Positions 1 through 9,447 of a stretch of DNA of 64,000 bases are shown here, piece by piece (position 1 is the stretch's first letter; every line of letters starts with the position of its first letter). Under the pieces are notes generated by a model. That model saw only the letters and a list, made by a program, of their open reading frames with translations. It was not told where the DNA came from and did not search any database. The DNA comes from JBCBKL01 sp038521825. Lineage in GTDB: Bacteria; Pseudomonadota; Alphaproteobacteria; Rhodobacterales; Rhodobacteraceae. The position numbers were made by a program, and so were the translations under genes. The DNA lies in assembly GCA_038521825.1 (NCBI GenBank), contig JBCBKL010000006.1, forward strand, positions 62,001 through 126,000, read 5' to 3'.

Positions 1-629
1 GCTACAACCGCGAACAGGCACGGTCAGTTCGTCAACTGGCTCAGGACTTCGGTGTTACGGCGACCATCACGGATGACTATCTCGAGGTCGAGCGGCTCGT
101 CGAGGCGCTGCAGCCCGAATTGATCCTTGGCACGCAGATGGAACGCCATATCGGCAAACGGCTGGGCATCCCGTGTGCGGTCATTTCCGCTCCGATCCAT
201 GTGCAGGACTTTCCGGCGCGCTATTCCCCGCAGATGGGTGTCGAAGGGGCCAATGTCCTTTTCGACACTTGGGTTCATCCACTTGTCATGGGGCTGGAAG
301 AGCACCTGTTGCACATGTTCCGTGAGGATTTCGAATTCCACGATGCAGCGGGTCCGAGCCACCACGGCGGAAAAGCCTTGCGTCAAACAGGAGATGGGGC
401 TTCGATCGTCGAGGCTCCCCTCCTCTCCAGCGAGGCCAGCAGACAGAAGGAGGCGGCCGACGCTGCGAATGTGATCTGGTTGTCCGATGCCGAGCGGGAG
501 TTGAAGAAGATCCCGTTTTTCGTTCGTGGCAAGGCGCGGCGCAACACCGAGACTTTTGCGGCGATGCAGGGTGTGCGCGAGATCTCGGTAGACACTCTTT
601 ACGAGGCAAAGGCCCATTATGCGCGATGA
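1..629 (+). CDS. bchB: Light-independent protochlorophyllide reductase subunit B (3' part)
   Basis: Only the C-terminal 208 residues are present. The reading frame is open from base 3 and the start lies upstream of the window. The protein is the NifK-like subunit of dark-operative protochlorophyllide oxidoreductase, which with BchN carries the catalytic cluster and receives electrons from BchL. The visible part has the family features: the GTQMERH stretch, the PIHVQDFPARY block, and a C-terminal domain of about 50 residues ending in a PFFVRGKARRNTE-type segment typical of BchB. The stop overlaps the bchH start by 11 bases, so the two are probably translationally coupled. Identification is confident from conserved motifs and position before bchH. 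Confidence 0.95.
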   Translation, partial: YNREQARSVRQLAQDFGVTATITDDYLEVERLVEALQPELILGTQMERHIGKRLGIPCAVISAPIHVQDFPARYSPQMGVEGANVLFDTWVHPLVMGLEEHLLHMFREDFEFHDAAGPSHHGGKALRQTGDGASIVEAPLLSSEASRQKEAADAANVIWLSDAERELKKIPFFVRGKARRNTETFAAMQGVREISVDTLYEAKAHYAR

Positions 630-3600
630 TATTGGCATAACGGGCAGTGCACCGGGATACCGTGTCGTCATAGTGACTCTGGACAGCCATTCGGCCGGAC
701 CAGCAGCTCGTGCGATGGAACGGCTTGAAATCGACTATCCAGGTCTTTCCGTATCGATCCATGCGGCTGCGGAATGGGGCGAAACGCCAGGCACCTTCGA
801 AGCCGCCCGGGACGCCGTTGAGCAGGCTGACCTGATCATGGCGAACCTACTTTTCCTGGAAGAGCACGTTTCCCGCATTCTTCCGGTTCTGCGTGCGCGT
901 CGCGATCAATGCGACGCCTTGGTGGGGATCGTTGCCGACCCCGAGATCGTCAAGCTGACCCGGATGGGCAGTCTGGATATGACGGCACCACCATCCGGCA
1001 CGGTCAAGCTCATCAAGCGGCTGCGCGGGTCATCCAAACCGTCGTCAAATTCCGGCGAACGCAAGATGGCGATGTTGCGCCGTCTGCCCAAGATCCTGAA
1101 GTTTCTTCCTGGAAAGGCCCAGGATCTGCGGGCGTGGTTCTTGACCATGCAGTACTGGCTTGGTGGGTCGGACGACAACGTCGAGGCCATGCTGCGATTC
1201 CTGCTGAACCGCTATGCCGTGGCTGAAAAATGGCAGTCCGCGCCGGAAGCGGCCGAGCCAATCGAATATCCAGATGTCGGCCTATACCACCCAGATCTCC
1301 CCCAAAGGATCACGACCGAGGCGTCTGAATTGCCGCAGATCGCCGACGCTGAGCTGACGGTCGGGATCGTTATGTTGCGCTCGTACGTGCTGAGTTCCGA
1401 TACAGCCCACTATGACGCAGTTATTCGTTCATTCGAAGCAGCCGGGATGCGTGTTTTGCCTGCCTTTGCCGGTGGTCTCGATGCGCGACCGGCCATTGAA
1501 ACCTACTTCAAAGGCAAGATTGACGCGCTGGTTTCCCTTACGGGTTTTAGCCTTGTCGGTGGTCCTGCCTACAACGACAACGCATCCGCCATCGAAATCC
1601 TGAAGAATCTCGACGTGCCTTACGTGGCCGCGCACGCGCTGGAGTTCCAGTCCCTTGGCCAATGGGCAGCCAGCGATGCGGGTTTGGGGCCGATCGAGAC
1701 AACGATGCTGGTGGCTCTGCCGGAACTGGATGGCGCGACCTGCCCGACGGTATTTGGCGGGCGCCTGTCAGCAGCAGGGTGCAAAGGCTGCGCCCATCAG
1801 TGCAAGCCGGGCCTTGAACCAAAATCGATGGTGCCCTGCCCCGAACGGATCGACAGTCTGACTGAAAAGATCCTGCGCCTTGGCCGCCTTCGGCGGAGGC
1901 GCAACGCGCAAAAGAAGGTGGGCATTGTCCTCTTTGGGTTTCCTCCGAATGCCGGCGCTGTCGGAACCGCTGCCTATCTCAGTGTGTTTGAAAGCCTTCA
2001 CAACACCATGAAGGCGATGCGGGCCGACGGTTATCAAATAGATGTACCCGAAACAGCGGATGATCTGCGGGCCAGCATCTTGGGCGGCAACGCGCAGCAA
2101 TACGGGCAAGAGGCCAACGTTGCGGCGCAAGTCGATGCCGAAACCATTGTGCGCACCACGCCGCCACTTGATGCTGTCGAGGCGGCTTGGGGCCCCGCCC
2201 CGGGGCGGATTCAGTCGGATGGCCGCAGTGTTTTTATCCTCGGGCAGCATTTCGGCAATGTCTTCGTCGGCGTCCAGCCGGGCTTTGGCTACGAGGGCGA
2301 CCCAATGCGTCTGCTCTTTGAGAAGAGCTTTGCGCCCACCCATGCGTTCGTGACCTTCTATCTGTGGCTCAGGAACACGTTTCAGGCTGATGTGCTGCTG
2401 CATTTCGGTATGCACGGCGCGCTTGAATTCATGCCTGGCAAACAATCGGGGATGGGTGCCCGCGACTGGCCGGACCGCCTGATCGGCGAAATGCCTAACG
2501 TCTATCTTTATGCGGCGAACAACCCGTCGGAGGCGTCGCTTGCCAAGCGCAGGTCAGGTGCGGTGACGGTATCTCATCTGACGCCGCCGTTGGCCACAAG
2601 TGGTCTCTACAAAGGTCTTCTGGAGCTCAAGGACAGCCTGCAACGCTGGCGCGCCTTGGAACCAGGGGCGGAAGAACGTACCGGGCTTGAATCGCTCATT
2701 GCCGAACAGGCCGATGCCGTTGATATGAACGACGATCCTGATACCCTCTGGCTGCGGCTGCTCGAAACAGAGGATGCGCTCATTCCCGAAGGGCTGCATG
2801 TTGTCGGTCGTCCGATCAGCGAACAGGCGCGGGCTGAATACCTTGATCTGATGGAATTCGATGACGCGGAAGCGCGCGGGCGGGTTGAGGCTTTGCTGAC
2901 GCAGGAAGCCGAACTGACAGCTTTGATGCGTGCGTTGTCTGGTCATTACACCCCGCCGGTTCCGGGTGGGGATTTGCTGCGTTCGACTGACATCCTGCCA
3001 ACCGGTCGCAACATTCACGCTTTTGACCCATTCCGCATGCCGACGGAATACGCCTGCCGGGATGGGGCCGCACAGGCCAAACTGCTGCTCGAAACCCATG
3101 AAAAACTGCCGCGTTCTGTCGCGCTGGTTCTTTGGGGTTCCGATAATATCAAATCCGACGGTGGGCCGATTGGACAGGCTTTGGCATTGATGGGATGCAA
3201 GCCGCGTTTTGACTCGTTTGGCCGTCTCTGTGGTGCCGATCTCATATCGCTGTCCGAACTTGGTCGACCTCGGATCGACGTGATCATGACGCTTTCCGGC
3301 ATATTCCGCGATCTGCTGCCGCTGCAGACCCGGATGTTGGCCGAAGCTGCTTATGCCTGCGCCGCGGCGGAAGAGCCGCTCGACCAGAACTTCATTCGCG
3401 CGCATGCGCTGGAATACTCGAAAAAGACGGGTGTCGATCTCAAGGCCGCAGCTTTGCGGGTCTTCTCGAATGCCGAAGGGGCCTATGGGTCGAACGTGAA
3501 CCAGCTCGTGGATTCTGGCGCGTTTGGGGACGAGGATGAACTCGCCGACGCGTATCAGGCCCGCAAATCATTTGCCTATGGGATTGACGGCAAGGCCGCT

Positions 3601-4176
3601 GCAAATCCAGCACTTTTGAAACAGGCGCTCGCTGATGTGGAGCTTGCATATCAGAACCTCGAAAGCGTTGAACTTGGGGTCACCACGGTTGACCACTACT
3701 TCGACACGCTTGGCGGTATCGCCCGCGCGGTTAAGCGGGCCCGGGGTACTGAGGTTGATGTCTATATTGGCGACCAGACAAGGGGAACCGCCAAGGTCCG
3801 TACCCTCCGGGATCAGGTGGCACTTGAGGCCCGCAGTCGCAGCCTGAACCCGAAATTCTTCGAAGGTTTGCTGAAACACGGCGCCGAGGGCGTCCGCCAG
3901 ATCGAAGCGCACGTGACCAACACAGTCGGCTGGTCGGCCACGACCGGGCAGGTCGATGACTGGGTCTATCAGCGTATCAGCGAGACATTCGTGCTCGATC
4001 AGGAGATGCGCGACCGGATGGCTGCGCTGAACCCAACTGCTTCGTCGCGCATGGCCAACCGCCTGCTCGAAGCCTCCGACCGTAACTATTGGAAACCCGA
4101 CGCCGAAACGCTGGCTGCCCTGCAAGATGCCGCGGACGCCCTCGAAGACAGACTCGAAGGGATTGCCGCAGAATGA
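619..4176 (+). CDS. bchH: Magnesium chelatase subunit H
   Basis: This 1185-residue protein is the porphyrin-binding subunit of Mg-chelatase. It binds protoporphyrin IX and, with the ATP-driven BchI/BchD rings (coded at 13964-16635, opposite strand), inserts Mg2+, the first committed step to bacteriochlorophyll. Length fits the CobN/Mg-chelatase H family. Family-typical stretches are visible, for example the QHFGNVFVGVQPGFGYEGDP region and the LLHFGMHGALEFMPGKQ region with conserved His/Glu residues in the middle of the protein. The ATG lies within the end of bchB (ATGCGCGATGA), which is typical coupling in this operon. BchL follows after 19 bases. Confidence 0.97.
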   Translation: MRDDIGITGSAPGYRVVIVTLDSHSAGPAARAMERLEIDYPGLSVSIHAAAEWGETPGTFEAARDAVEQADLIMANLLFLEEHVSRILPVLRARRDQCDALVGIVADPEIVKLTRMGSLDMTAPPSGTVKLIKRLRGSSKPSSNSGERKMAMLRRLPKILKFLPGKAQDLRAWFLTMQYWLGGSDDNVEAMLRFLLNRYAVAEKWQSAPEAAEPIEYPDVGLYHPDLPQRITTEASELPQIADAELTVGIVMLRSYVLSSDTAHYDAVIRSFEAAGMRVLPAFAGGLDARPAIETYFKGKIDALVSLTGFSLVGGPAYNDNASAIEILKNLDVPYVAAHALEFQSLGQWAASDAGLGPIETTMLVALPELDGATCPTVFGGRLSAAGCKGCAHQCKPGLEPKSMVPCPERIDSLTEKILRLGRLRRRRNAQKKVGIVLFGFPPNAGAVGTAAYLSVFESLHNTMKAMRADGYQIDVPETADDLRASILGGNAQQYGQEANVAAQVDAETIVRTTPPLDAVEAAWGPAPGRIQSDGRSVFILGQHFGNVFVGVQPGFGYEGDPMRLLFEKSFAPTHAFVTFYLWLRNTFQADVLLHFGMHGALEFMPGKQSGMGARDWPDRLIGEMPNVYLYAANNPSEASLAKRRSGAVTVSHLTPPLATSGLYKGLLELKDSLQRWRALEPGAEERTGLESLIAEQADAVDMNDDPDTLWLRLLETEDALIPEGLHVVGRPISEQARAEYLDLMEFDDAEARGRVEALLTQEAELTALMRALSGHYTPPVPGGDLLRSTDILPTGRNIHAFDPFRMPTEYACRDGAAQAKLLLETHEKLPRSVALVLWGSDNIKSDGGPIGQALALMGCKPRFDSFGRLCGADLISLSELGRPRIDVIMTLSGIFRDLLPLQTRMLAEAAYACAAAEEPLDQNFIRAHALEYSKKTGVDLKAAALRVFSNAEGAYGSNVNQLVDSGAFGDEDELADAYQARKSFAYGIDGKAAANPALLKQALADVELAYQNLESVELGVTTVDHYFDTLGGIARAVKRARGTEVDVYIGDQTRGTAKVRTLRDQVALEARSRSLNPKFFEGLLKHGAEGVRQIEAHVTNTVGWSATTGQVDDWVYQRISETFVLDQEMRDRMAALNPTASSRMANRLLEASDRNYWKPDAETLAALQDAADALEDRLEGIAAE

Positions 4177-4195
4177 GACTCGAAAGGAAATCGGA

Positions 4196-5095
4196 ATGAG
4201 CCCGCTCGATAGAAATCCACCGCTCGTCAAAGGGCAAGATGGCGAAGGTTCGGTGCAGGTGCATCAGGACGCCACGATGAAGATCGAAGGGGCCAAAGTC
4301 TTCAGCGTCTATGGCAAAGGTGGCATTGGCAAATCCACGACTTCGTCCAACCTGTCTGTCGCCTTTTCGATGCTGGGCAAGCGGGTTCTGCAAATCGGTT
4401 GTGATCCGAAACATGACTCGACCTTCACGTTGACAGGTCATTTGCAGCCGACAGTGATCGACATTCTGAAAGAGGTTGATTTCCACCCCGAGGAGCTGCG
4501 TCCCGAAGATTTCGTGACAGAAGGGTACAACGGCGTGATGTGCGTCGAGGCTGGCGGGCCACCGGCTGGTACGGGCTGTGGCGGCTATGTGGTGGGTCAG
4601 ACGGTCAAGCTGTTAAAACAACATCATCTGCTGGAAGACACTGACGTCGTTTTGTTTGACGTGCTTGGCGACGTGGTCTGCGGTGGTTTTGCAGCGCCGC
4701 TGCAACATGCCGATCGCGCAGTGATCGTGACGGCGAATGACTTTGACTCGATTTACGCAATGAACCGGATCATCGCAGCGGTGCGGGCCAAATCCGCGAA
4801 CTACAAGGTTCGGCTCGCCGGGTGTGTCGCCAATCGGTCGGAGACTACCGAGGAGGTGGATCGCTACTGTGAGACGGTTGGGTTCAAACGGATCGCACAT
4901 ATGCCCGCTGTCGATGCAATTCGCCGGTCTAGGCTCAAGAAGAAGACCTTGTTCGAGATGCCGGACGAGGACGACATCGTGCACTGTAGAGCCGAATATG
5001 TCCGCCTAGCCGAGACCCTTTGGAACGGGACCGAGGCGCTGGCCCCCGAGCCGATGGAAGATCGCGACATCTTCGAACTACTGGGGTTCGATTGA
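4196..5095 (+). CDS. bchL: Light-independent protochlorophyllide reductase iron-sulfur ATP-binding protein
   Basis: A 299-residue NifH-like homodimeric ATPase that passes electrons to BchN/BchB to reduce ring D of protochlorophyllide. The P-loop GKGGIGKS is at residues 40-47. The two cysteines expected to bridge the 4Fe-4S cluster are Cys128 (GTGCGG) and Cys162 (DVVCGGF). The ATG at 4196 is chosen because an AAAGGA ribosome binding site lies just upstream and the longer in-frame extension would overlap bchH. The stop shares one base with the bchM start (TGATG). BchX at 26025 is a paralogue acting later in the pathway and differs in its N-terminus and in the cysteine context. Confidence 0.97.
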   Translation: MSPLDRNPPLVKGQDGEGSVQVHQDATMKIEGAKVFSVYGKGGIGKSTTSSNLSVAFSMLGKRVLQIGCDPKHDSTFTLTGHLQPTVIDILKEVDFHPEELRPEDFVTEGYNGVMCVEAGGPPAGTGCGGYVVGQTVKLLKQHHLLEDTDVVLFDVLGDVVCGGFAAPLQHADRAVIVTANDFDSIYAMNRIIAAVRAKSANYKVRLAGCVANRSETTEEVDRYCETVGFKRIAHMPAVDAIRRSRLKKKTLFEMPDEDDIVHCRAEYVRLAETLWNGTEALAPEPMEDRDIFELLGFD

Positions 5096-5772
5096 TGAGC
5101 TACGCGCGCACCCTCGCCCGGGTCGAAACCTATTTCGACCAGACCGCGACCCAAACATGGGAGCGTTTGACGTCGGATGCCCCGGTTTCGCGGATCCGGG
5201 CGACCGTGCGTGCTGGGCGCGCCCAAATGCGCGATTTGCTCTTGTCGCGTTTGCCACCGGATCTTTCCGGTCAGCGTATTTTGGATGCTGGATGCGGCGC
5301 GGGTCAAATGACGGCTGAACTCGCGGCTCGTGGTGCGGATGTCGTCGCCGTCGATATTTCGCCCTCGCTTGTCGAGATTGCTAAAGACCGGTTGGCCTCT
5401 AATCTGCGCGGGCGTGTTGAGTTCGTTGCCGGAGACATGCTGAACCCGACACTGGGCAGTTTCGACCACTGCATCGCGATGGACAGCCTAATCTACTATA
5501 GCGCGGACGACATCGCCGCCGCACTTAGTGATCTGTCACATCGGGTGGCAAGCCAGACCCTTTTCACAGTTGCGCCCAAGACCCCTGCCCTCATGGCTAT
5601 GTGGTATGCTGGCAAGTTCTTCCCTCGGTCGGATCGCTCGCCTGTCATGGTGCCTCATGTCGCCTCTGGCCTATCCAAAGCGGCGCAGGCATCTGGCTTG
5701 ACCGGCATCGCTCGGCTGGGGCGCGTAGCCAGCGGATTCTACATCTCCGATGCGATGGAGGTGCGGCGATGA
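5095..5772 (+). CDS. bchM: Magnesium protoporphyrin IX O-methyltransferase
   Basis: A 225-residue class-I SAM-dependent methyltransferase that methylates the ring-C propionate of Mg-protoporphyrin IX, producing the AcsF substrate. The SAM-binding motif DAGCGAG is at residues 64-70 and is followed by the acidic VDIS motif near residue 87. The start is coupled to bchL (TGATG). The C-terminal GFYISDAMEV ending is typical of BchM. The stop overlaps the following transporter-like gene by four bases (ATGA). The gene order bchH-L-M-lhaA-puhA is the conserved purple-bacterial arrangement. Confidence 0.95.
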   Translation: MSYARTLARVETYFDQTATQTWERLTSDAPVSRIRATVRAGRAQMRDLLLSRLPPDLSGQRILDAGCGAGQMTAELAARGADVVAVDISPSLVEIAKDRLASNLRGRVEFVAGDMLNPTLGSFDHCIAMDSLIYYSADDIAAALSDLSHRVASQTLFTVAPKTPALMAMWYAGKFFPRSDRSPVMVPHVASGLSKAAQASGLTGIARLGRVASGFYISDAMEVRR

Positions 5773-7178
5773 GGATCCCAAGCCGCTTTATACCTTTCGC
5801 GGATGCGGCGTCGGACACGCTGCCGATGGGTCAGCTTTTGCGGCTATCACTGTTTCAGGTGTCGGTCGGGATGGCTACGGTCATGCTGCTTGGCACACTG
5901 AACCGGGTCATGATCGTCGAACTGACGGTGCCGGCAATGATCGTTGCGATCATGATCGCGCTTCCCGTTCTGATCGCGCCGTTTCGGGCGTTGCTTGGTT
6001 TCCGGTCCGACAACTACCGCAGCGCTATTGGGTGGAAGCGTATCCCTTATCTCTGGTTTGGCTCGCTCTGGCAGTTTGGTGGTCTCGCGATCATGCCATT
6101 TGCGCTGCTCGTTCTGGGCGGAGATGTGGTGCATGACATCCCCTTTGCAGGCGAGGTGCTGGCGGCGCTTGCCTTCCTGATGACCGGGCTTGGCCTGCAC
6201 ATGACGCAGACAGCGGGTCTGGCCTTGGCCAGTGATCGCGCGACGGATGAAACCCGGCCACGCGTCGTTGCCCTGCTCTATGTCATGTTCTTGGTTGGCA
6301 TGGGGGTCTCGGCCCTTGTGATTGGCGGCCTGCTTGCCGACTTCAGCAATCTTCGCCTGATCAGGGTGGTTCAGGGGGCTGCGGTAGCCGGGCTACTCTT
6401 GAACCTCGTTGCGCTCTGGAAACAGGAAAACGTGCGACCAATGAGCAAGGCGGAGCGTGAGGCACCTAGGCCGCTCTTCCGGGACGCATGGAATGATCTG
6501 GTATCGGGTGGGCAAGCGGGGCGGCTCTTGGCCTGCGTGTTCGTTGGAACGATGGCGTTCAACATGCAGGATGTGCTGCTAGAGCCCTATGGCGGTGAGA
6601 TCCTCGGCCTCTCTGTTTCTGCCACGACGCTGTTGACGACTGCCTGGGCTGCGGGTGCGCTGATTGGCTTTGCCTGGGCCGGAGTGCGGCTGGCGAAGGG
6701 TTCGAACAGCTACCGTTTGTGCGGTGCGGGCATTCTTGCGGGGATCTGGGCCTTTTCGTTGGTGATCTTTGCCGATCCGATGGGTTCCGTTCTCCTCTTC
6801 TTTGCCGGCGCCTGCCTGATCGGTTTCGGAGGTGGTCTCTTTGCAGTGTCGACCCTTACTGCTGCCATGACGATGCCCACGGGTGGCGCTGCGGGCAAAG
6901 GCTTGGCTTTGGGCGCTTGGGGTGCCGCACAGGCAACCGCGGCAGGCCTGGCCATTGCTTTAGGTGGCACACTCAGGGATTGGATCGGGAGTATCGCAAC
7001 CGCTGGCCAATGGGGCGAAGCCCTGAACTCCCCCGCCACTGGTTACTCATTCGTTTATCATCTCGAGATTGGCTTGCTCTTTGTCACTCTCGCAATCCTG
7101 GGACCGCTCGTGCGCCATTCGGGTCCCCTCACCCAACAGGAAACCCGCCCAATGGGCCTGGCGGATTTCCCAACGTGA
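5769..7178 (+). CDS. lhaA: LhaA-type light-harvesting assembly protein (BCD family MFS)
   Basis: A 469-residue integral membrane protein with about 12 hydrophobic segments, belonging to the bacteriochlorophyll-delivery branch of the major facilitator superfamily (PucC/LhaA). In Rhodobacter, LhaA is needed for LH1 assembly and probably hands bacteriochlorophyll to nascent LH1 polypeptides. Family signs seen here are the LNRVMIVELTVPA stretch in the first membrane segments, the FRALLGFRSDNYRS loop, and MQDVLLEPYGGEILGLSV in the second half. The start overlaps the bchM stop (ATGA). Position directly upstream of puhA separates it from the PucC-type paralogue at 57667. Direct evidence for transport is lacking in the family; a pigment-handling role is inferred. 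Confidence 0.92.
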   Translation: MRIPSRFIPFADAASDTLPMGQLLRLSLFQVSVGMATVMLLGTLNRVMIVELTVPAMIVAIMIALPVLIAPFRALLGFRSDNYRSAIGWKRIPYLWFGSLWQFGGLAIMPFALLVLGGDVVHDIPFAGEVLAALAFLMTGLGLHMTQTAGLALASDRATDETRPRVVALLYVMFLVGMGVSALVIGGLLADFSNLRLIRVVQGAAVAGLLLNLVALWKQENVRPMSKAEREAPRPLFRDAWNDLVSGGQAGRLLACVFVGTMAFNMQDVLLEPYGGEILGLSVSATTLLTTAWAAGALIGFAWAGVRLAKGSNSYRLCGAGILAGIWAFSLVIFADPMGSVLLFFAGACLIGFGGGLFAVSTLTAAMTMPTGGAAGKGLALGAWGAAQATAAGLAIALGGTLRDWIGSIATAGQWGEALNSPATGYSFVYHLEIGLLFVTLAILGPLVRHSGPLTQQETRPMGLADFPT

Positions 7179-7202
7179 TCTGTCCTTCAGGAGGAACCTA
7201 AA

Positions 7203-7973
7203 ATGACAGAAACATTCTTTGGAGAGTTCGACCTCGCGGCGTCGACGCTCTGGCTATTCTGGGCGTTCTTCGGGCTTCTGCTTTATTACATCCAGCGCGA
7301 GAACATGCGTGAAGGTTACCCACTCGAAGATGACGAGGGGAACAAGTCTTCAAACCCCGGGCTTTTCTCGATGCCAGAGGACAAGACCTTCAAGCTGCCC
7401 CATGGTCGTGGCGAGGTGACAGTGCCATCGGGTCAGAACCCCGAACGAGAGGACATCCCGATGAAACGGGTCGGACCGGGCAATGGCTTCCCGCTGGAAC
7501 CGACGGGTGATCCTATGCTTGACGGTGTCGGGCCTGCGTCCTGGGCTCCACGCCGCGATGCGCCAGAACTCGACGGACATGGACACCCCAAGATTGTCCC
7601 GATGTCCAAGACTGAAAGCTTCCGATTCGCTGCAGGCAAGGATCCGCGCGGTCTGCCGGTGCAGGCGGCTGACGGTGAAATCGTGGGCCGGATCGTCGAC
7701 ATGTGGATCGACGAGCCCGAACAATTGGTCCGCTACCTTGAGTTTGAACTGGATCCCAAATGGGGCACCGGCAACCGCCTTGTCCCACTGACATTCGCGC
7801 GGATCCATTCGGACCGGGTCAAGATCAAGTCGATCTTCGGCAAGCATTTCGGGACGGTCCCGACCATCGCATCGCCGACGCAGGTCACCATGCTCGAAGA
7901 AGAGAAGATCAGCGGCTACTACGGCGGCGGCACGCTCTATGCCGATGCATCGCGTCAGGAACCGCAGCTGTGA
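7203..7973 (+). CDS. puhA: Photosynthetic reaction centre H subunit
   Basis: A 256-residue protein that caps the cytoplasmic face of the L/M reaction-centre core and shapes the proton path to QB. It has one N-terminal transmembrane helix (about residues 12-32, ending in YYIQRENMREGYPLE, a strongly conserved PuhA stretch) and a soluble PRC-barrel domain in the C-terminal half. An AGGAGG ribosome binding site lies 8-9 bases upstream of the ATG. The gap to lhaA is only 24 bases, so transcription probably comes from within or upstream of lhaA, as in Rhodobacter. No PpsR consensus is seen immediately upstream. Confidence 0.97.
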   Translation: MTETFFGEFDLAASTLWLFWAFFGLLLYYIQRENMREGYPLEDDEGNKSSNPGLFSMPEDKTFKLPHGRGEVTVPSGQNPEREDIPMKRVGPGNGFPLEPTGDPMLDGVGPASWAPRRDAPELDGHGHPKIVPMSKTESFRFAAGKDPRGLPVQAADGEIVGRIVDMWIDEPEQLVRYLEFELDPKWGTGNRLVPLTFARIHSDRVKIKSIFGKHFGTVPTIASPTQVTMLEEEKISGYYGGGTLYADASRQEPQL

Positions 7974-8025
7974 ACCGGTTGCGGCCCTGACCGGCTGCAA
8001 CCTCAACCATCGGGAGGGAGTGCGC

Positions 8026-8658
8026 ATGCCCCATGATGATTTTGAGATAGAGCCAATCGAGGGGCTTCCTGAGCGCCCCCCCGAGGGCGAAGAAATCCTT
8101 TGGCAGGGGCGACCTGACTGGTTTGCCCTCGCCCGGGAATCGCTGTGGCTGTACCCGGTCGCGGCTTACTTCGTGATCTTGACGATCTGGCGCTTTATCT
8201 CGGTGGTTGATCTGATGCCGGTCGGGCAAGCGATCGGTGCGGCACTTCCTTTCGTGATACTCGGTCTGATCGTCTGTGGTCTGCTGATGCTGACGGCTTT
8301 CGTCCAGGCCCGCGCCACCATGTACACGGTGACGACCTCTCGGGTCGTGATGCGGATTGGCGCGGCTCTAACGCTTACCGTCAACCTGCCCTTCAAGGAG
8401 ATCGGTACGGCATCACTGGATCTGCGACGGTCCGGAACGGGCACAATCGCGTTCGAAACGATTGGCCGCGCGCGGCTCAGCTATCTGGTGCTCTGGCCCC
8501 ATGTCCGCCCCTGGCGGATGAGCCCCAGCCAGCCAGCCCTGCGTGCGGTACCGGATGCCAAATCTGTTGCCGCATTGATTGCGGATCATGCCGAGGCGGT
8601 GATCAACGAACCGGTGTTAATGCGCATCGACGCATCGCAACCTGTCGCGGCGGAGTAG
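8026..8658 (+). CDS. puhB: Photosynthetic complex assembly protein PuhB
   Basis: A 210-residue membrane protein required for efficient reaction-centre assembly in Rhodobacter capsulatus. The sequence shows an acidic N-terminus with the EEILWQGRPDW motif (residues 22-32), two to three hydrophobic segments between about residues 40 and 95, then a PH-like region (TMYTVTTSRVVMRIG) typical of the family. The ATG at 8026 is used because GGGAGG lies 8 bases upstream; a longer in-frame extension from 7939 would overlap puhA and lacks homology. It follows puhA by 52 bases. Confidence 0.92.
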   Translation: MPHDDFEIEPIEGLPERPPEGEEILWQGRPDWFALARESLWLYPVAAYFVILTIWRFISVVDLMPVGQAIGAALPFVILGLIVCGLLMLTAFVQARATMYTVTTSRVVMRIGAALTLTVNLPFKEIGTASLDLRRSGTGTIAFETIGRARLSYLVLWPHVRPWRMSPSQPALRAVPDAKSVAALIADHAEAVINEPVLMRIDASQPVAAE

Positions 8659-8662
8659 AGCC

Positions 8663-9151
8663 ATGTCCGATACACAGCCTGATATCCGCATTCACGCCAA
8701 GCCTGACGATCTGGTGCCTCGGGTTCTGGTCCGGATCATGTTCGCTATGGTTGCCGCGGTCCTCGCGCTCGTGGCGGTGGCCCGTATGACCGACCGACCG
8801 CTGGAAGCTACGCCGGCCGAGACTCCAATCATCTCTGAACGCACGATCTTTATCTCTGGGTCGTCGAACGGGGCTGCGCGCATCCTTGATCAGAACGGTA
8901 CGCTGCTGGTCGAATTTCCATCGGATAAGGGCGGCTTTGTCGCCGGAATCGAGCGGGTCATCGCCCGCGAACGGGGCAAGATCGGCGCCGAACCGAACGC
9001 CCCTGTCACACTGCGCCTGCGCGAAGGTAACCGCCTTTCGCTCTATGACCCATCGACCGAATGGTCAGCCGAGCTGATGGGCTTTGGCGCAGACAATCTC
9101 CGCACCTTTGCCAGGTTGCTGAGTCCACCCTCCCAGAAAGGAAGCCACTGA
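8663..9151 (+). CDS. puhC: Photosynthetic complex assembly protein PuhC
   Basis: A 162-residue protein with a single N-terminal membrane helix (about residues 22-41) and a periplasmic domain. In Rhodobacter PuhC contributes to RC-LH1 organisation; its biochemical role is unknown. Family features seen are the RTIFISGSSNGAARILDQNG stretch after the helix and the C-terminal LTFGADNLRTFARLL-like region. It starts 4 bases after puhB and its stop shares one base with the start of the next small gene (TGATG). Confidence 0.9.
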   Translation: MSDTQPDIRIHAKPDDLVPRVLVRIMFAMVAAVLALVAVARMTDRPLEATPAETPIISERTIFISGSSNGAARILDQNGTLLVEFPSDKGGFVAGIERVIARERGKIGAEPNAPVTLRLREGNRLSLYDPSTEWSAELMGFGADNLRTFARLLSPPSQKGSH

Positions 9152-9447
9152 TGGGACTGCTAACTAAGGACGTTGAAAGACACCCCTGCGAAGTAGAAAT
9201 CAGTCACTGTTTCGACAGCCTGCATGCACATCTGAAGTTCACCGATGGTGCGGTTGTCTATCCGGGCGACGAGGTTGTGGTCAAAGGCCCCGAGATCATG
9301 GCGCCCTACGGCGAGGTTGTCCGCGAAAGCCGCGAAGCGATCATCTACCGGGCCTCGAAACTCGAACAGATCTGGACCCGCTGGACTGGCGATTTTGAGT
9401 TCATGGAACTTTGCGAATTCTCGTTCTCAGAGGAGGTCACGCTATGA
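9151..9447 (+). CDS. Conserved small photosynthesis-cluster protein of unknown function
   Basis: A 98-residue soluble protein with no predicted membrane segment. I do not recognise a domain. It is rich in acidic and beta-forming residues (HPCEVEISHCFDSLHAHLKF near the N-terminus; two Cys-containing motifs; Cys10-His16 spacing could allow metal binding but this is speculation). The start overlaps the puhC stop (TGATG, with AAAGGAAG upstream) and the stop overlaps the acsF start (ATGA), so it is translated in the puhC-acsF operon. A small gene is also found at this position in other purple-bacterial clusters, suggesting a role in cyclase function or RC-LH1 assembly. No function should be assigned. 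Confidence 0.85.
   Translation: MGLLTKDVERHPCEVEISHCFDSLHAHLKFTDGAVVYPGDEVVVKGPEIMAPYGEVVRESREAIIYRASKLEQIWTRWTGDFEFMELCEFSFSEEVTL

Noticed and set aside
1768..2445. Long antisense open frames over bchH, bchI, crtA and others
   Set aside because: They mirror the high-GC coding strand, have no ribosome sites and no recognisable domains.
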